Notes: a model not told the origin generated them from the sequence alone. Positions 43,707-52,357 are shown, counted from the first letter of the stretch. The stretch: DNA of 64,000 nt from Hymenobacter sp. APR13 (GCF_000737515.1 NZ_CP006587.1:806001-870000), one strand, 5' to 3'. Made by a program: numbers and translations.

Positions 43707-45518
43707 ATGAGTCTTTGGGAAATTATTAAGCGCCTGCTGCCGTACGTGCGGCCGTACCGGGGACTCGTACTTGCCACGCTGCTCCTCACGCTGGTGGGCT
43801 CGCTGGCGGCGCAGGTGAACCCGTTTGTGTTGCGCTATACCGTGGATACGGTGCAGGGTCTGCTCGACCGCAACCAAGGCCTAGCCGAAGGCGCGGAGCT
43901 GCTGCTGCTGGTGAGCGGGCTGCTGCTGGGCAAGGAAATCATCAACACCGGCATCCAGTTCGGGCAGAAGTTCTACGGCGAGAAAATCCGCATCAATGTA
44001 TCCAGCACGCTGGTGCGCGACGCGGTGCACAAGGTGCTCAGCTACCAGCTCGGCTTCTACTCCGACAGCGGCAACCAGACCGGCAAGCTCCAGACCCGCA
44101 TCGACCGGGGCGTGGAGAGTCTGATGAAGCTGGTGCAGAACTTCTTTATTGATATTCTGCCGCTGTTTGCCAACTCCATTGTGGCCCTGGTGGTGATGTT
44201 TGCCAACAACCTGTATGTGGGGCTGGTGGCGGTGGCGGTGCTGCCGGTGTACTTCTGGCTGAGCTACCGCCAGGCCGATAAGCTCAACGGCACCCGCCGG
44301 GCGTTGCGCGGCCTGCGCGAGGCCCGCAGCCAGGGCCTCGTGAATCTCATCGACTCGGCGGTGGTCATCAAGAGCTTCGTGCGCGAGGACTACGAGGAGC
44401 AGAAGCAGACCCGGGTGCAGCAGAACCTGCAGGAAGCCCAGCTGGAAACGCGCAAAACCAACTTCCTCTACGACGGCCTCAAAACCTTCACCGAGCAGAT
44501 TGGCGTCGTGCTCATCATCATCCTGACGGCCTACCTGGTGCTGGATCGGCAGATCAGCATCGGGGCCATCATGTTCCATATCCTGCTCTTCAACAACGTG
44601 TCGGCCCCCATCCGGCAGCTGCACCGCATCTACGACGAGATGAACGACGCCCTCACCTACGCCGAGGGCTTCTTCGACATTCTGGATGCCGAGGACGCCG
44701 TGGAGCCCACCGGCCCGCTCCTGCCCGACCACCTGCAGGGCACCTTCGACATCTGCAACGTGGACTTCACTTACCCCAGCGGCACCCAGGCCCTGCACGA
44801 CGTCTGCCTGACCATCGAGGCCGGCAAAACCACCGCGCTGGTGGGTTTGAGCGGGGCCGGCAAGAGCACCATCATCAATCTGCTCTGCAAGTTCTACGCC
44901 CCCGACTCGGGCCGGATGCTGCTCGATGGCCGCCCGCTGGCCGACTACGACACCCACGCCCTACGCCGGCAAATCGGGCTGGTGCTGCAGAAAAACCACA
45001 TTTTCAAGGGCACCATCGAGGAAAACATTCGCTACGGCGTGATGGATGCCACCCTCGACCAGATCAAGGCTGCCGCCCGTCAGGCCTACCTGCACGAACA
45101 AATCATGGAGCTGCCCAATGGCTACCAGTCCGACGCCCAGCAGCTCTCGGGCGGGCAGCAGCAGCGCATTGCCATTGCCCGGCTGTTCCTGAAAAACCCG
45201 CCCATCATCTTCCTCGACGAGCCCACCGCCTCCCTCGACGCCATTGCCACCGAGCAGATCAAAAACTCCCTCGACGCCATCAAGCAGGGCCGCACCGTAG
45301 TCATCATCTCCCACAGCCTCGCCCAGATTGTCGATTCCGACTGCATCTACGTGATGAAGCAGGGGCGCATGGTGGAAAGCGGCACCCACGAGCAGCTCTA
45401 CGACCTGCGCGGCACCTACCGCGAAATCTTCGACGCCTCCGCTAGAAGTTTGAATATCGAGAAGCTGGCCCGGGTAATGGTAGACGACGAGGACGAAGTG
45501 GGCGACACGGCGGGGTAG
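43707..45518 (+). CDS. ABC transporter, fused permease and ATPase (MsbA/ABCB type)
   Basis: A 603-residue half-transporter that should form a homodimer or heterodimer in the inner membrane and export a lipid, peptide or drug. The transmembrane domain with about six helices occupies residues 15-320. The ATPase domain follows, with Walker A GLSGAGKST near 378, Q-loop VLQKNHIFKG, signature LSGGQQQR, Walker B IIFLDEPTAS and H-loop VIISHSLAQI. Its stop codon TAG shares its last base with the first base of a GTAG-headed REP unit, so the repeat inserted exactly at the gene end. No partner half-transporter is adjacent. Confidence 0.93.
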   Translation: MSLWEIIKRLLPYVRPYRGLVLATLLLTLVGSLAAQVNPFVLRYTVDTVQGLLDRNQGLAEGAELLLLVSGLLLGKEIINTGIQFGQKFYGEKIRINVSSTLVRDAVHKVLSYQLGFYSDSGNQTGKLQTRIDRGVESLMKLVQNFFIDILPLFANSIVALVVMFANNLYVGLVAVAVLPVYFWLSYRQADKLNGTRRALRGLREARSQGLVNLIDSAVVIKSFVREDYEEQKQTRVQQNLQEAQLETRKTNFLYDGLKTFTEQIGVVLIIILTAYLVLDRQISIGAIMFHILLFNNVSAPIRQLHRIYDEMNDALTYAEGFFDILDAEDAVEPTGPLLPDHLQGTFDICNVDFTYPSGTQALHDVCLTIEAGKTTALVGLSGAGKSTIINLLCKFYAPDSGRMLLDGRPLADYDTHALRRQIGLVLQKNHIFKGTIEENIRYGVMDATLDQIKAAARQAYLHEQIMELPNGYQSDAQQLSGGQQQRIAIARLFLKNPPIIFLDEPTASLDAIATEQIKNSLDAIKQGRTVVIISHSLAQIVDSDCIYVMKQGRMVESGTHEQLYDLRGTYREIFDASARSLNIEKLARVMVDDEDEVGDTAG

Positions 45519-45651
45519 TAGCGCGAACTTTGTAGTTCGCGCCCCCGCGCCATTCGAGTGATTTCGTTCCGGGGCGCGAACTACAAAGTTCGCGCTACTG
45601 TGCCGTTTGGATAATTTCGTTCTGGGGCGCGAACTACAAAGTTCGCGCTAC
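45518..45651. repeat. REP array left of the RAYT gene
   Basis: Three 28-base units: forward at 45518-45545, and exact reverse complements at 45571-45598 and 45624-45651. Each is GTAG followed by a hairpin GCGCGAACT-TTGT-AGTTCGCGC and CCCC. The reversed units repeat every 53 bases, with a conserved 25-base spacer containing TTTCGTTC and GTGCCGTTTGG. The forward and first reversed unit form a perfect 28-bp inverted repeat. Confidence 0.92.
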
Positions 45652-45684
45652 TATCTTTCGATCAGCTATTTATTCTGTTATCGA

Positions 45685-46277
45685 ATGAGCAATCTGCTGT
45701 ACTATGAGCGCAATCTGCCGCACCGCCTGCCGCCGGGCTCCGATATTTTCCTGACGTTCAGACTGGCCGATTCATTGCCTGCTGCCACCATTGCGCGCCT
45801 GCGGGCTCAGTTTCTCACGGGAGAAAACCACTTACCGGAAGCTACTTACGCCGGGCAGCGCCGCTACTTCGGTCGCTTTGATCAGCTGCTGGACGAAGCG
45901 GCTCACGGCGCTACGTGGCTGCGCCACCCGGAAATAGCCAATCTGGTGGGCGGTTCATTGCGGCATTTCAACGGAATAGCCTACTACCTGCGCTGCTACT
46001 GCATTATGCCCAATCATGTGCATCTGGCTGTGTCGCTGGAAGATGGGGCGCCGGCACTGGCTGAAACGCTGCAACGCATCAAAGGCTACACGGCTTTGCA
46101 GGCCAACAAGCACCTGGGCGCACCGGCCAGTTCTGGCAGCGCGAAACCTACGACCACCTCGTGCGCAGCGGCGACGAGATGCAGCGCGTAATTGCCTACG
46201 TGCTCAATAACCCGGTAAAAGCCGGCTTGGTGGAAAGCTGGGAGCAATGGCCCTATACCTACTGGCCGGAATCCTGA
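45685..46277 (+). pseudogene. REP-associated tyrosine transposase (RAYT), frameshifted
   Basis: A Y1/HUH transposase of the TnpA-REP type. From the ATG at 45685 the frame gives FLTFRLADSLPAATI, GGSLRHFNGIAYYLRCYCI and the HUH motif MPNHVHLAVS, then LQRIKGYTALQANKHLG. Just after this, the frame changes: a three-G run at about 46117-46119 needs one more G to read on as GRTGQFWQRETYDHLVRS, then RVIAYVLNNPVKAGLVES and WEQWPYTYWPES to the TGA at 46277. The Tyr in IAYVLNNP is a candidate nucleophile and lies after the break, so as sequenced the enzyme is dead. The gene is bracketed by its probable REP targets. RAYTs cut and move single-stranded REP hairpins. Confidence 0.9.
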
Positions 46278-46291
46278 CGTACGGCAGCGCA

Positions 46292-46478
46292 GTAGCGCAA
46301 ACTTTGTAATTCACGCCTCAGAACGAAATTCTCCGAACGGCACAGTAGCGCGAACTTTGTAATTCGCGCCCCAGAACGAAATCACCCGAACGGCACAGTA
46401 GCGCGAACTTTGTAGTTCGCGCCCCAGAACGAAATCACCCGAACGGCGCGGGGACGCGAACTACAAAGTTCGCGCTAC
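46292..46478. repeat. REP array right of the RAYT gene
   Basis: Units in forward orientation start at 46292, 46345 and 46398, an exact 53-base period, each 28 bases with GTAG at the head; the first is diverged. An inverted unit with one extra base follows at 46450-46478. The spacer AGAACGAAAT...CCGAACGGCACA is the reverse complement of the left-array spacer. So the two arrays point in opposite senses around the RAYT gene. Confidence 0.92.
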
Positions 46479-46487
46479 ATTTAGCCC

Positions 46488-46751
46488 ATGACCCTCGACC
46501 TCACCGGCATCACCAGCAAAGCCGCCATTCACCAGCTGTTCAAAGAAGAGCTGGGCTTTGAGGAATGGTATGGCCCGAGCTGGGACGCCTTCTGGGACTC
46601 CATCGTGGCTATTGTGGAGATGCCGCCCGTACTGACGCTCACGAACTGGGAGGAATTTGCCCGCTGCTGCCCCCGCGACATGCAGATTCTGCGGCAGGTG
46701 ATAGAGGACTACGCCGTGGAAATGCACCCCAAGCAGATTGTACTGGGGTAA
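46488..46751 (+). CDS. Barstar family protein (orphan)
   Basis: An 87-residue barstar-fold protein: LDLTGITSKAAIHQLFKEEL, the signature FEEWYGPSWDAFWDSI near residues 24-39, VLTLTNWEEF and a C-terminal AVEMHPKQIVLG. Barstar inhibits the RNase barnase by an acidic helix; many bacterial homologues are immunity proteins for secreted nucleases. No ribonuclease gene lies nearby, so its partner is elsewhere, lost, or foreign. The ATG is only 10 bases after the last REP unit, so its promoter must be in or beyond the REP array; the junction reads TACATTTA, one base off the -7 consensus. Confidence 0.9.
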   Translation: MTLDLTGITSKAAIHQLFKEELGFEEWYGPSWDAFWDSIVAIVEMPPVLTLTNWEEFARCCPRDMQILRQVIEDYAVEMHPKQIVLG

Positions 46752-46791
46752 AAGGAGCTGACGACGTGGCTGGCCGACACGGGCGGCACCG

Positions 46792-46799
46792 TACCTTTG
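46792..46799 (+). promoter_or_regulatory. -7 box upstream of 46823 gene
   Basis: TACCTTTG matches TAnnTTTG exactly, 23 bases before the ATG at 46823. Confidence 0.5.
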
Positions 46800-46822
46800 G
46801 CGGCTTATCCGCTTCCTGCCTG

Positions 46823-47830
46823 ATGAAGTACCGTTTGCTACCTGCGCTGTTGCTGCCGGCCGCTTTTGCCACCGCCCAACCCACTGCCCGCCCGCCCCAG
46901 ACCATTGCGCTGCCGCCGGAGCTGGCCGATAAGAACAACCAGTTTTCCGGCCTGTACCTACACGGCCGTGAGCTGCTGCTGCTCTCCGAAAGCCGCCTGC
47001 AGGAGCAGGCCGAAGCCAAGGTATACGGCCTGCCGCTGGCCAGCCTCAACCGCCAGCTCACCGGGCAGCCCCGGGAGCTGCCGTACCACAAGTACCCCAT
47101 CCGCGGCCTCGACCAGCTGCGGGCCCGCATCGACAGCCTGGGCCAGGTGTACGAAGGGCTGGAAAGCCTGACGGTGCTGAATGGCGAACTGTACTTCACC
47201 GTCGAGACGGCCACGGCTGCGCCCTACTGCTACCTGATCAAGGGCCGCTTCGATGCCGCCCACACGGCCATCCAGCTAGATCCGGCCTACTTAGTGACGC
47301 TGGCCAAGCCCGCTCTGCCCAACGGCGCGCACGTGTACAACGCCGGCTTCGAGGCCCTGGCCCGCTACCGCCGGCACCTGCTGCTGCTGTTTGAGTACAA
47401 CGCCTTTCCACCCGATAACAAGGCTCTGCTGCTGCCCGCTGCCGCCACCCGGCCAACGCAAGTGCAGTCGGTGCCCGTGGCGGCGCTGCCGTTTCGGGTG
47501 ACGGACATGGTGCGTACCGGCCGTGGCCGCTACACCGCCATCAACTACTTCTTCAACGGCCCCGATGACAGCGTGTACCGCCCCGCTCCCACCGACGCCA
47601 GCTCCCGGCTGGTGCTCGACAGCGCCGGCCGCTACCAGAACTACTGCCGCCTGGTCAGCCTGCGCTACCGCCGCCGCAAGTTGCGCTGGGAGCCGCTGCT
47701 GGAGCTGCCGCGCTCCTACATGACTTACAACTGGGAAGGACTGGCGGCCTACCGGGGCGGCTACTTTCTGCTCAACGATAAATACGGGCCGTCGGGACAG
47801 TCCACTTTGCTCTATATCAAACAGAAATAG
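46823..47830 (+). CDS. Secreted beta-propeller-like protein, unknown
   Basis: 335 residues from the ATG at 46823, chosen for its signal peptide (YRLLPALLLPAAFATAQP); the longer frame upstream runs back over the barstar gene. The mature part looks like a beta-propeller or esterase-like/phytase-like repeat protein: NNQFSGLYLHGRELLLLSES, YEGLESLTVLNGELYFTVE, NAGFEALARYRRHLLLLFEY, and the C-terminal TYNWEGLAAYRGGYFLLNDK. The repeated E-G/E-A-L motif per blade resembles DUF4221 or SdiA-regulated proteins loosely, but no name is safe. It has its own promoter box. Expected in the periplasm. Confidence 0.75.
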   Translation: MKYRLLPALLLPAAFATAQPTARPPQTIALPPELADKNNQFSGLYLHGRELLLLSESRLQEQAEAKVYGLPLASLNRQLTGQPRELPYHKYPIRGLDQLRARIDSLGQVYEGLESLTVLNGELYFTVETATAAPYCYLIKGRFDAAHTAIQLDPAYLVTLAKPALPNGAHVYNAGFEALARYRRHLLLLFEYNAFPPDNKALLLPAAATRPTQVQSVPVAALPFRVTDMVRTGRGRYTAINYFFNGPDDSVYRPAPTDASSRLVLDSAGRYQNYCRLVSLRYRRRKLRWEPLLELPRSYMTYNWEGLAAYRGGYFLLNDKYGPSGQSTLLYIKQK

Positions 47831-47917
47831 CTCAGCAGCCGCTACCTCCCAAGCCCGACCATAACCGCCCGCGGAAAGGATTCGTTAGCCATACACTAAC
47901 CCATCCTTCCCAATTTT

Positions 47918-48730
47918 ATGGCAACTACCTCCAAAACAGCCCTTATCACCGGCGGCACCAGCGGCATCGGCCGGGAGCTGGCCAACTGCTTCGCTCAGGA
48001 CAAATACAACCTCATTATCGTCGCCCGCGACGCGCAGGAACTCAGCCAGACGGCCCAGGAGCTGCAGCAGCAGTACGGTATCGAAGTCACCACCATTGCC
48101 AAAGACCTGTTCGAGCGCGAAGCCCCATTTGAGGTCTACAACGAAATCAAGGCCAGCGGCAAGCAGGTGGATGTGCTGGTAAACGACGCCGGCCAGGGCC
48201 AGTACGGCACCTTCGACACCACCGACATCCGGCGCGAGCTGGACATCGTGCAGCTCAACATCGGGGCCTATCTGGTGTTTACCAAGCTGTATCTGCAGGA
48301 AATGAAGGCCCGCAACGAGGGCAAGATTCTGCTGGTGGGCAGCATTGCAGGCGAGCTGCCCGGCCCGTTGCAGGCGGTGTACCACGGCACCAAGGCCTTC
48401 GTCAATTCCTTCACCGAGTCGATTCAGGAGGAAAATAAGGACAGCAACGTCACCATCACCAACCTGCTGCCTGGCCTCACGGATACCGACTTCTTCGAGA
48501 AAGCCGACATGACCCGCGCCAAGAACGTGGCCGAAAAGAGCGGTATGGCCCCCGCCGCCGACGTAGCCAAAGACGGCTACAAGGCCCTGATGGCCGGCGA
48601 GAAGCGGGTTATTTCCGGCTTCATGAACAAGGTGCAGGTCACGGCCAGCAACGTATTGCCCGATGGCCTGATTGCCGCCAAAGTGCACAACGAAAGCCAA
48701 CCCATCGACGGCGACGAAAGCGCGAAATAG
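47918..48730 (+). CDS. SDR family NAD(P)-dependent oxidoreductase
   Basis: A 270-residue classical short-chain dehydrogenase. The cofactor motif TGGTSGIGRELA is at about residues 11-22, the structural NDAGQG follows near 90, and the catalytic Tyr-x-x-x-Lys is YHGTKAF, with the Ser in LLVGSIAGEL just before. The C terminus beyond 200 has the substrate loop (PGLTDTDFFEKADM). It is in the same direction as the PRISE-type reductase, separated by a terminator. Typical for reduction of an aldehyde, ketone or sugar; the substrate is unknown. Confidence 0.9.
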   Translation: MATTSKTALITGGTSGIGRELANCFAQDKYNLIIVARDAQELSQTAQELQQQYGIEVTTIAKDLFEREAPFEVYNEIKASGKQVDVLVNDAGQGQYGTFDTTDIRRELDIVQLNIGAYLVFTKLYLQEMKARNEGKILLVGSIAGELPGPLQAVYHGTKAFVNSFTESIQEENKDSNVTITNLLPGLTDTDFFEKADMTRAKNVAEKSGMAPAADVAKDGYKALMAGEKRVISGFMNKVQVTASNVLPDGLIAAKVHNESQPIDGDESAK

Positions 48731-48755
48731 GCACATTCAGCACAGTTTTTTCAAG

Positions 48756-48786
48756 AGCCCGGCCCCGCAAAGGCCGGGCTTTTTTT
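48756..48786 (+). terminator. Rho-independent terminator
   Basis: The stem AGCCCGGCC / GGCCGGGCT is followed by T6 after the SDR gene. Confidence 0.9.
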
Positions 48787-48898
48787 GGGCGCGGGCCGCG
48801 AAACAGGCACCACCCGCGGGACACTTGCTGCCTTCGGCTGTTATAACACCTTGTGCCGTACATCACCCGGCATGCACCCTCCCCGAATTTCAACTTTC

Positions 48899-49970
48899 AT
48901 GAAGAATATAGCCCTTGTAGTAGGTGCCAGCGGCATCATCGGTAGCAACCTGGCCCGCGAGCTGGTGGCCCACGACTGGCCCACCTATGGCTTGGCCCGC
49001 TCGCCCCGCCCCGACGACGTTCCCGGCCTGCACCCCGTCGCCGCCGATTTGCTGAACCCTGCCAGCCTGCAGACTGCGTTGGCCGACCTCGCGCCTACCC
49101 ACGTGTTTATCACCAGCTGGATGCGCCAGGACACCGAGGCCGAGAACATCCGCGTCAACAGCCTGATGGTGCGCAACCTGCTCGACGCCCTGGCCCCAAA
49201 AAAATCGGTGCAGCATGTGGCGCTGGTAACGGGCCTGAAGCACTATCTGGGACCGTTTGAGGCCTACGTGAGTGGGGGCACCCCGCCGCCCACGCCGCTG
49301 CGCGAGGAGCAGCCCCGCCTCCCGCTCGACAACTTTTACTACGCCCAGGAAGACGAGGTGTACGCCGCCGCCGCCCGCGACGGATTCACCTGGAGCATCC
49401 ACCGGCCGCACACCATCATCGGCAAGGCCGTGGGCAACCTCATGAACCTGGGCACCACTCTGGCCGTGTACGCCAGCATCTGCAAGGAAACCGGCCGCCC
49501 CTTCCGCTGGCCCGGCTCCGCGGCCCAGTGGAACGGCCTCTCCGACGTCACCGACGCCCGCATCATCGCCCAGCAGCTACGCTGGGCCGCCACTGCCGAA
49601 ATCGCCCAAAAACCAGGCTTTCAACATCGTGAACGGCGACGTTTTCCGCTGGAGCTGGCTGTGGCCGCGCCTGGCCGCGTGGTTTGGGGTGGAAGCCGTG
49701 GGCTTTGATGGCACCATTCACCCGCTGGAAGCCGAGCTCAGCCAGGATGCCGCCGTGTGGCGCGACATTGCCGAGCGGCACCAGTTGCAGGAGCCGGCCC
49801 TCGACCGCCTCGCTTCCCCCTGGCACACCGACCTCGACCTGGGCCGCCCCGTTGAGGTGATGACCGACATGACCAACAGCCGCAAGCGCGGCTTCCTGGC
49901 CTACCAGTCCACCGAAGATTCCTTTTTCGACCTGTTCGAGCAGCTCCGCACCGACCGCCTGATTCCATAG
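48899..49970 (+). pseudogene. PRISE-type reductase (progesterone 5-beta-reductase-like), frameshifted
   Basis: An extended SDR of the PRISE family (enone reductases, related to plant iridoid synthase). The cofactor motif VGASGIIGSNLA follows the ATG at 48899. VFITSWMRQDTEAENIRVN, VALVTGLKHYLGPFEAY (catalytic Lys) and LPLDNFYYAQED (catalytic Tyr) are all present. At an A5 run (49608-49612) the frame breaks; with four A the protein reads IAQNQAFNIVNGDVFRWSWL and continues to LRTDRLIP at the TAG of 49970. As sequenced, two ORFs result (48899-49708 and 49629-49970) and the last third is out of frame. Real decay or a sequencing slip are both possible. Confidence 0.88.
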
Positions 49971-49980
49971 TTAGAACGCT

Positions 49981-50078
49981 GTAGAGACGCAATATTTTGC
50001 GTCTCATCGTTGCTGACGCTGTTTAACGAGTGCAGCGCCAGTCGTTAAACGACGAGACGCAAAATATTGCGTCTCTAC
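49981..50078. repeat. GTAG-headed hairpin pair, family AGACGC
   Basis: A 25-base unit GTAGAGACGCAATATTTTGC plus GTCTC at 49981-50005 and its exact reverse complement at 50054-50078, with an inner GTTTAACG / CGTTAAAC pair between. Each unit is itself a hairpin headed by GTAG. It begins 11 bases after the PRISE gene stop. Confidence 0.9.
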
Positions 50079-50086
50079 TTCGCCCA

Positions 50087-50129
50087 AACCGGCCCCAACC
50101 ACGCTGCCAGGCGCTGTTGGGGCCGGTTT
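50087..50129. terminator. Hairpin terminator
   Basis: AAACCGGCCCCAAC / GTTGGGGCCGGTTT with a 16-base loop, followed by a T-rich run. Confidence 0.7.
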
Positions 50130-50219
50130 GCGGTTTTTAACCCAGCCTTTACCGCGGGCCAACGTATACAAGCTGAACAGCGGCGCGCCTGCGCCGCGTA
50201 GTCTATTTAGTCTTTCCGC

Positions 50220-50918
50220 ATGCAGAAGTTCACCGTAGAACGCCTCACCTTCGATACCCTCACTCAATTGCCCAACTCTTGGGAGCCAGCCGACTATAAG
50301 GCCCTGCTCACCAAAACCGGCTACGACAACCCCGACGACATAGCCGCCAACGAGCTGACCGACATGGCCCACATGGCCCTCACCGACCTGGAGCCCACCG
50401 AAGCCGCCCAGCTGGTGCTGGAGTATCTGTTCGAGGACCAGCTCACCGCCGGCCAGATCGAAAACCTGGCCCACCAGATGCTCACCGAGAAACTCTGGGA
50501 AGAAAACCCCGAGCTCGGGCAGCACGAAGGCTTTTTCAAAGCTACCCAGCTGCTCTACACCGCCTACAACGGCAAGTTCCCGCGCGCCGAAGCCGTGCAG
50601 TTTCAGGTGCAGCTCACCACCGAGGATGCCGCTGGCCTGAGCGTATTCGACCAGCAGCCCGAGGCCCCGCTGCTGCGCCTGCTAGCCCAGGGTATGCCCG
50701 ACAACACCCTGCTCAAGCGCCTCTTCCACGAGCAGCTCGACGGCACCGGCTTCCCCGAAGCTCCTAGCATCATCTGGCAGCTCACGCCCTCGAAGAAAAC
50801 CGACAAGTCGGTGGTTTTCGATGTAGTCAGCTCCGCCTACTGGCTCGACGATTTCAAGTACGCCGACACCTACGAAGCCACCACTCAGGCCGACACTGTT
50901 CCTGAAACGGCGGAGTAG
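50220..50918 (+). CDS. Acidic cytoplasmic protein, unknown
   Basis: A 232-residue acidic, mostly helical protein with no signal or membrane segment. N-terminal MQKFTVERLTFDTLTQLPNS; a helical part with DDIAANELTDMAHMALTDLE, AAQLVLEYLFEDQLTAGQI and LAHQMLTEKLWEENPEL; then a beta-rich second half: AEAVQFQVQLTTEDAAG, FHEQLDGTGFPEAPS and TDKSVVFDVVSSAYWLDDF. No family recognised. The stop TAG is part of the GTAG head of a degenerate REP unit, so the repeat fixes the end of this gene. Confidence 0.75.
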   Translation: MQKFTVERLTFDTLTQLPNSWEPADYKALLTKTGYDNPDDIAANELTDMAHMALTDLEPTEAAQLVLEYLFEDQLTAGQIENLAHQMLTEKLWEENPELGQHEGFFKATQLLYTAYNGKFPRAEAVQFQVQLTTEDAAGLSVFDQQPEAPLLRLLAQGMPDNTLLKRLFHEQLDGTGFPEAPSIIWQLTPSKKTDKSVVFDVVSSAYWLDDFKYADTYEATTQADTVPETAE

Positions 50919-50996
50919 CGTGGGCTTGGTAGTGCGCGCCCCGGAACAAAATTACTGATGCGGCGCGGGGGGGGGGCGAACTACCAAGTTCGTCCT
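50915..50996. repeat. Degenerate REP unit of the RAYT-linked family
   Basis: GTAGCGTGGGCTTGGTAGTG leads into CGCGCCCCGGAACAAAAT, a decayed version of the 53-base unit next to the RAYT gene, followed by an inverted half (GGGGCGAACTACCAAGTTCG). The head GTAG contains the TAG stop of the preceding gene. A ten-G run sits in the middle. Confidence 0.8.
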
Positions 50997-51017
50997 CCGG
51001 AAGCCCCACTATCAATC

Positions 51018-51050
51018 AGCCCCCACCTGCTCAGGCTGGTGGGGGCTGGT
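51018..51050 (+). terminator. Hairpin terminator
   Basis: CAGCCCCCACC / GGTGGGGGCTG with loop TGCTCAGGCT and a short T tail, before the porin gene. Confidence 0.65.
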
Positions 51051-51141
51051 TTGCGCAGATGGCATTGGTAACATTGTCGTAATACACCGGACATGTTGAA
51101 GTAACATCTAATGCCGCACTTTGTGCCAGCATTATCATTTC

Positions 51142-52349
51142 ATGAATAAACTGTTAACCATCCTGTTGCTACTGGCGGCCGGCCGGGCCCACGGTCAGGC
51201 CGCCGACTCAGTTTCCTCGGAGCCGGCCCCGGGCAAAAAGTGGTACCAGACGGTAGCCGTGCGGGGCTACGTGCAGGCCCGCTACAACCGGCTGCTGGAA
51301 ACCAACCCCGACCTCACCTGCGAACAGTGCGACCGGTCGTGGGGCCGCAACGGCGGGTTTTCGCTGCGCCGGATTCGCATCATCTTCTTCGGGCAGCTGC
51401 ACGAGCGGGTGTACTTCTACCTGCAGCCCGATTTCGCCAGCACGCTCAGCGGCAGCTCCTCGCTGAACGCCACGCTCCTGCGCGACGCCTACTTCGATGT
51501 GGGCCTCGACAAAGCCAGCCAGTTTCGGGTGCGGCTGGGGCAGAGCAAGATTCCGTTCGGGTTTGAGAACATGCAATCCAGCCAGAACCGCCTGGCCTTG
51601 GACCGCAGTGACGGCATTAACAGTTCCTTTTCCAACGAGCGGGACCTGGGCGCCTTCCTGTACTGGGCCCCGACGGCCGTGCGCCAGCGCTTCAGCCGCC
51701 TCGTGAAAGACGGCCTGAAAGGCTCCGGCGACTACGGCGTGGTGGGACTGGGCGTGTTCAACGGCCAGACCGCCAACCGCCCCGAGCTCAACAACCAGCG
51801 CCACGTGGTGGCCCGCGTCACGTATCCGCTCGAAATTGGGGGTCAGCTTATCGAGCCAGCCCTGCAGGCGTACTCCGGCGAGTACGTGGTAAACCGCGAC
51901 CAGCTATCCAGCGGCGTGAAAACCCGCCCTGATCTGCGCTACCCCGACCAGCGCGTGGCCACCACCTTCGTGCTGTATCCGCAGCCTTTCGGCCTGCAGG
52001 CCGAGTACAACGTGGCCGCGGCCCCGAGTTCAATCCCAGCACCGACAGCATCGAGACGCAACGCCTGCACGGCGGCTACGTGCTGCTCAACTACCGCTTC
52101 CAGCACAAAGGGCAGCAGTTTTACCCCTTCCTGCGCGGCCAGTACTACGACGGCGGCAAGAAGCACGAGCGGGACGCCCGCAGCTACACCGTGCGCGAGG
52201 CCGAGCTGGGCGTGGAGTGGCAGCCCTTCCCGAGCTTCGAGCTGGTGACGATGTACACGCTCTCCAACCGCCGCTTCGAGGATTTCCAGAAGCAGAACAA
52301 CCGCCAGCGCGGCGGCCTGCTGCGCCTGCAGGCCCAGCTGAATTTCTGA
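51142..52349 (+). pseudogene. Phosphate-selective-type porin (OprO/OprP-like), frameshifted
   Basis: An outer-membrane beta-barrel. Signal peptide from the ATG at 51142 (LLTILLLLAAGRAHGQ). Barrel strands: VAVRGYVQARYNRLL, FSLRRIRIIFFGQLHERVYF, FRVRLGQSKIPFGFENMQSS and DLGAFLYWAP. At a GG pair (52014-52015) one G seems missing; restoring it gives YNVGRGPEFNPSTDSIETQ, LHGGYVLLNYRFQHKGQQ, and FELVTMYTLSNRRFEDF to the usual C-terminal barrel residue Phe (QAQLNF) at 52349. Without repair the last strands are lost and the barrel would not close. Family members pass phosphate or other anions. Confidence 0.87.
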
Positions 52350-52357
52350 GGAAACTT

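Noticed and set aside
45518..46478. CRISPR array made of the regularly spaced 53-bp units
   Set aside because: The spacers are nearly identical to each other and the repeats are hairpins in both orientations around a RAYT gene; no cas genes. This is a REP/BIME layout.
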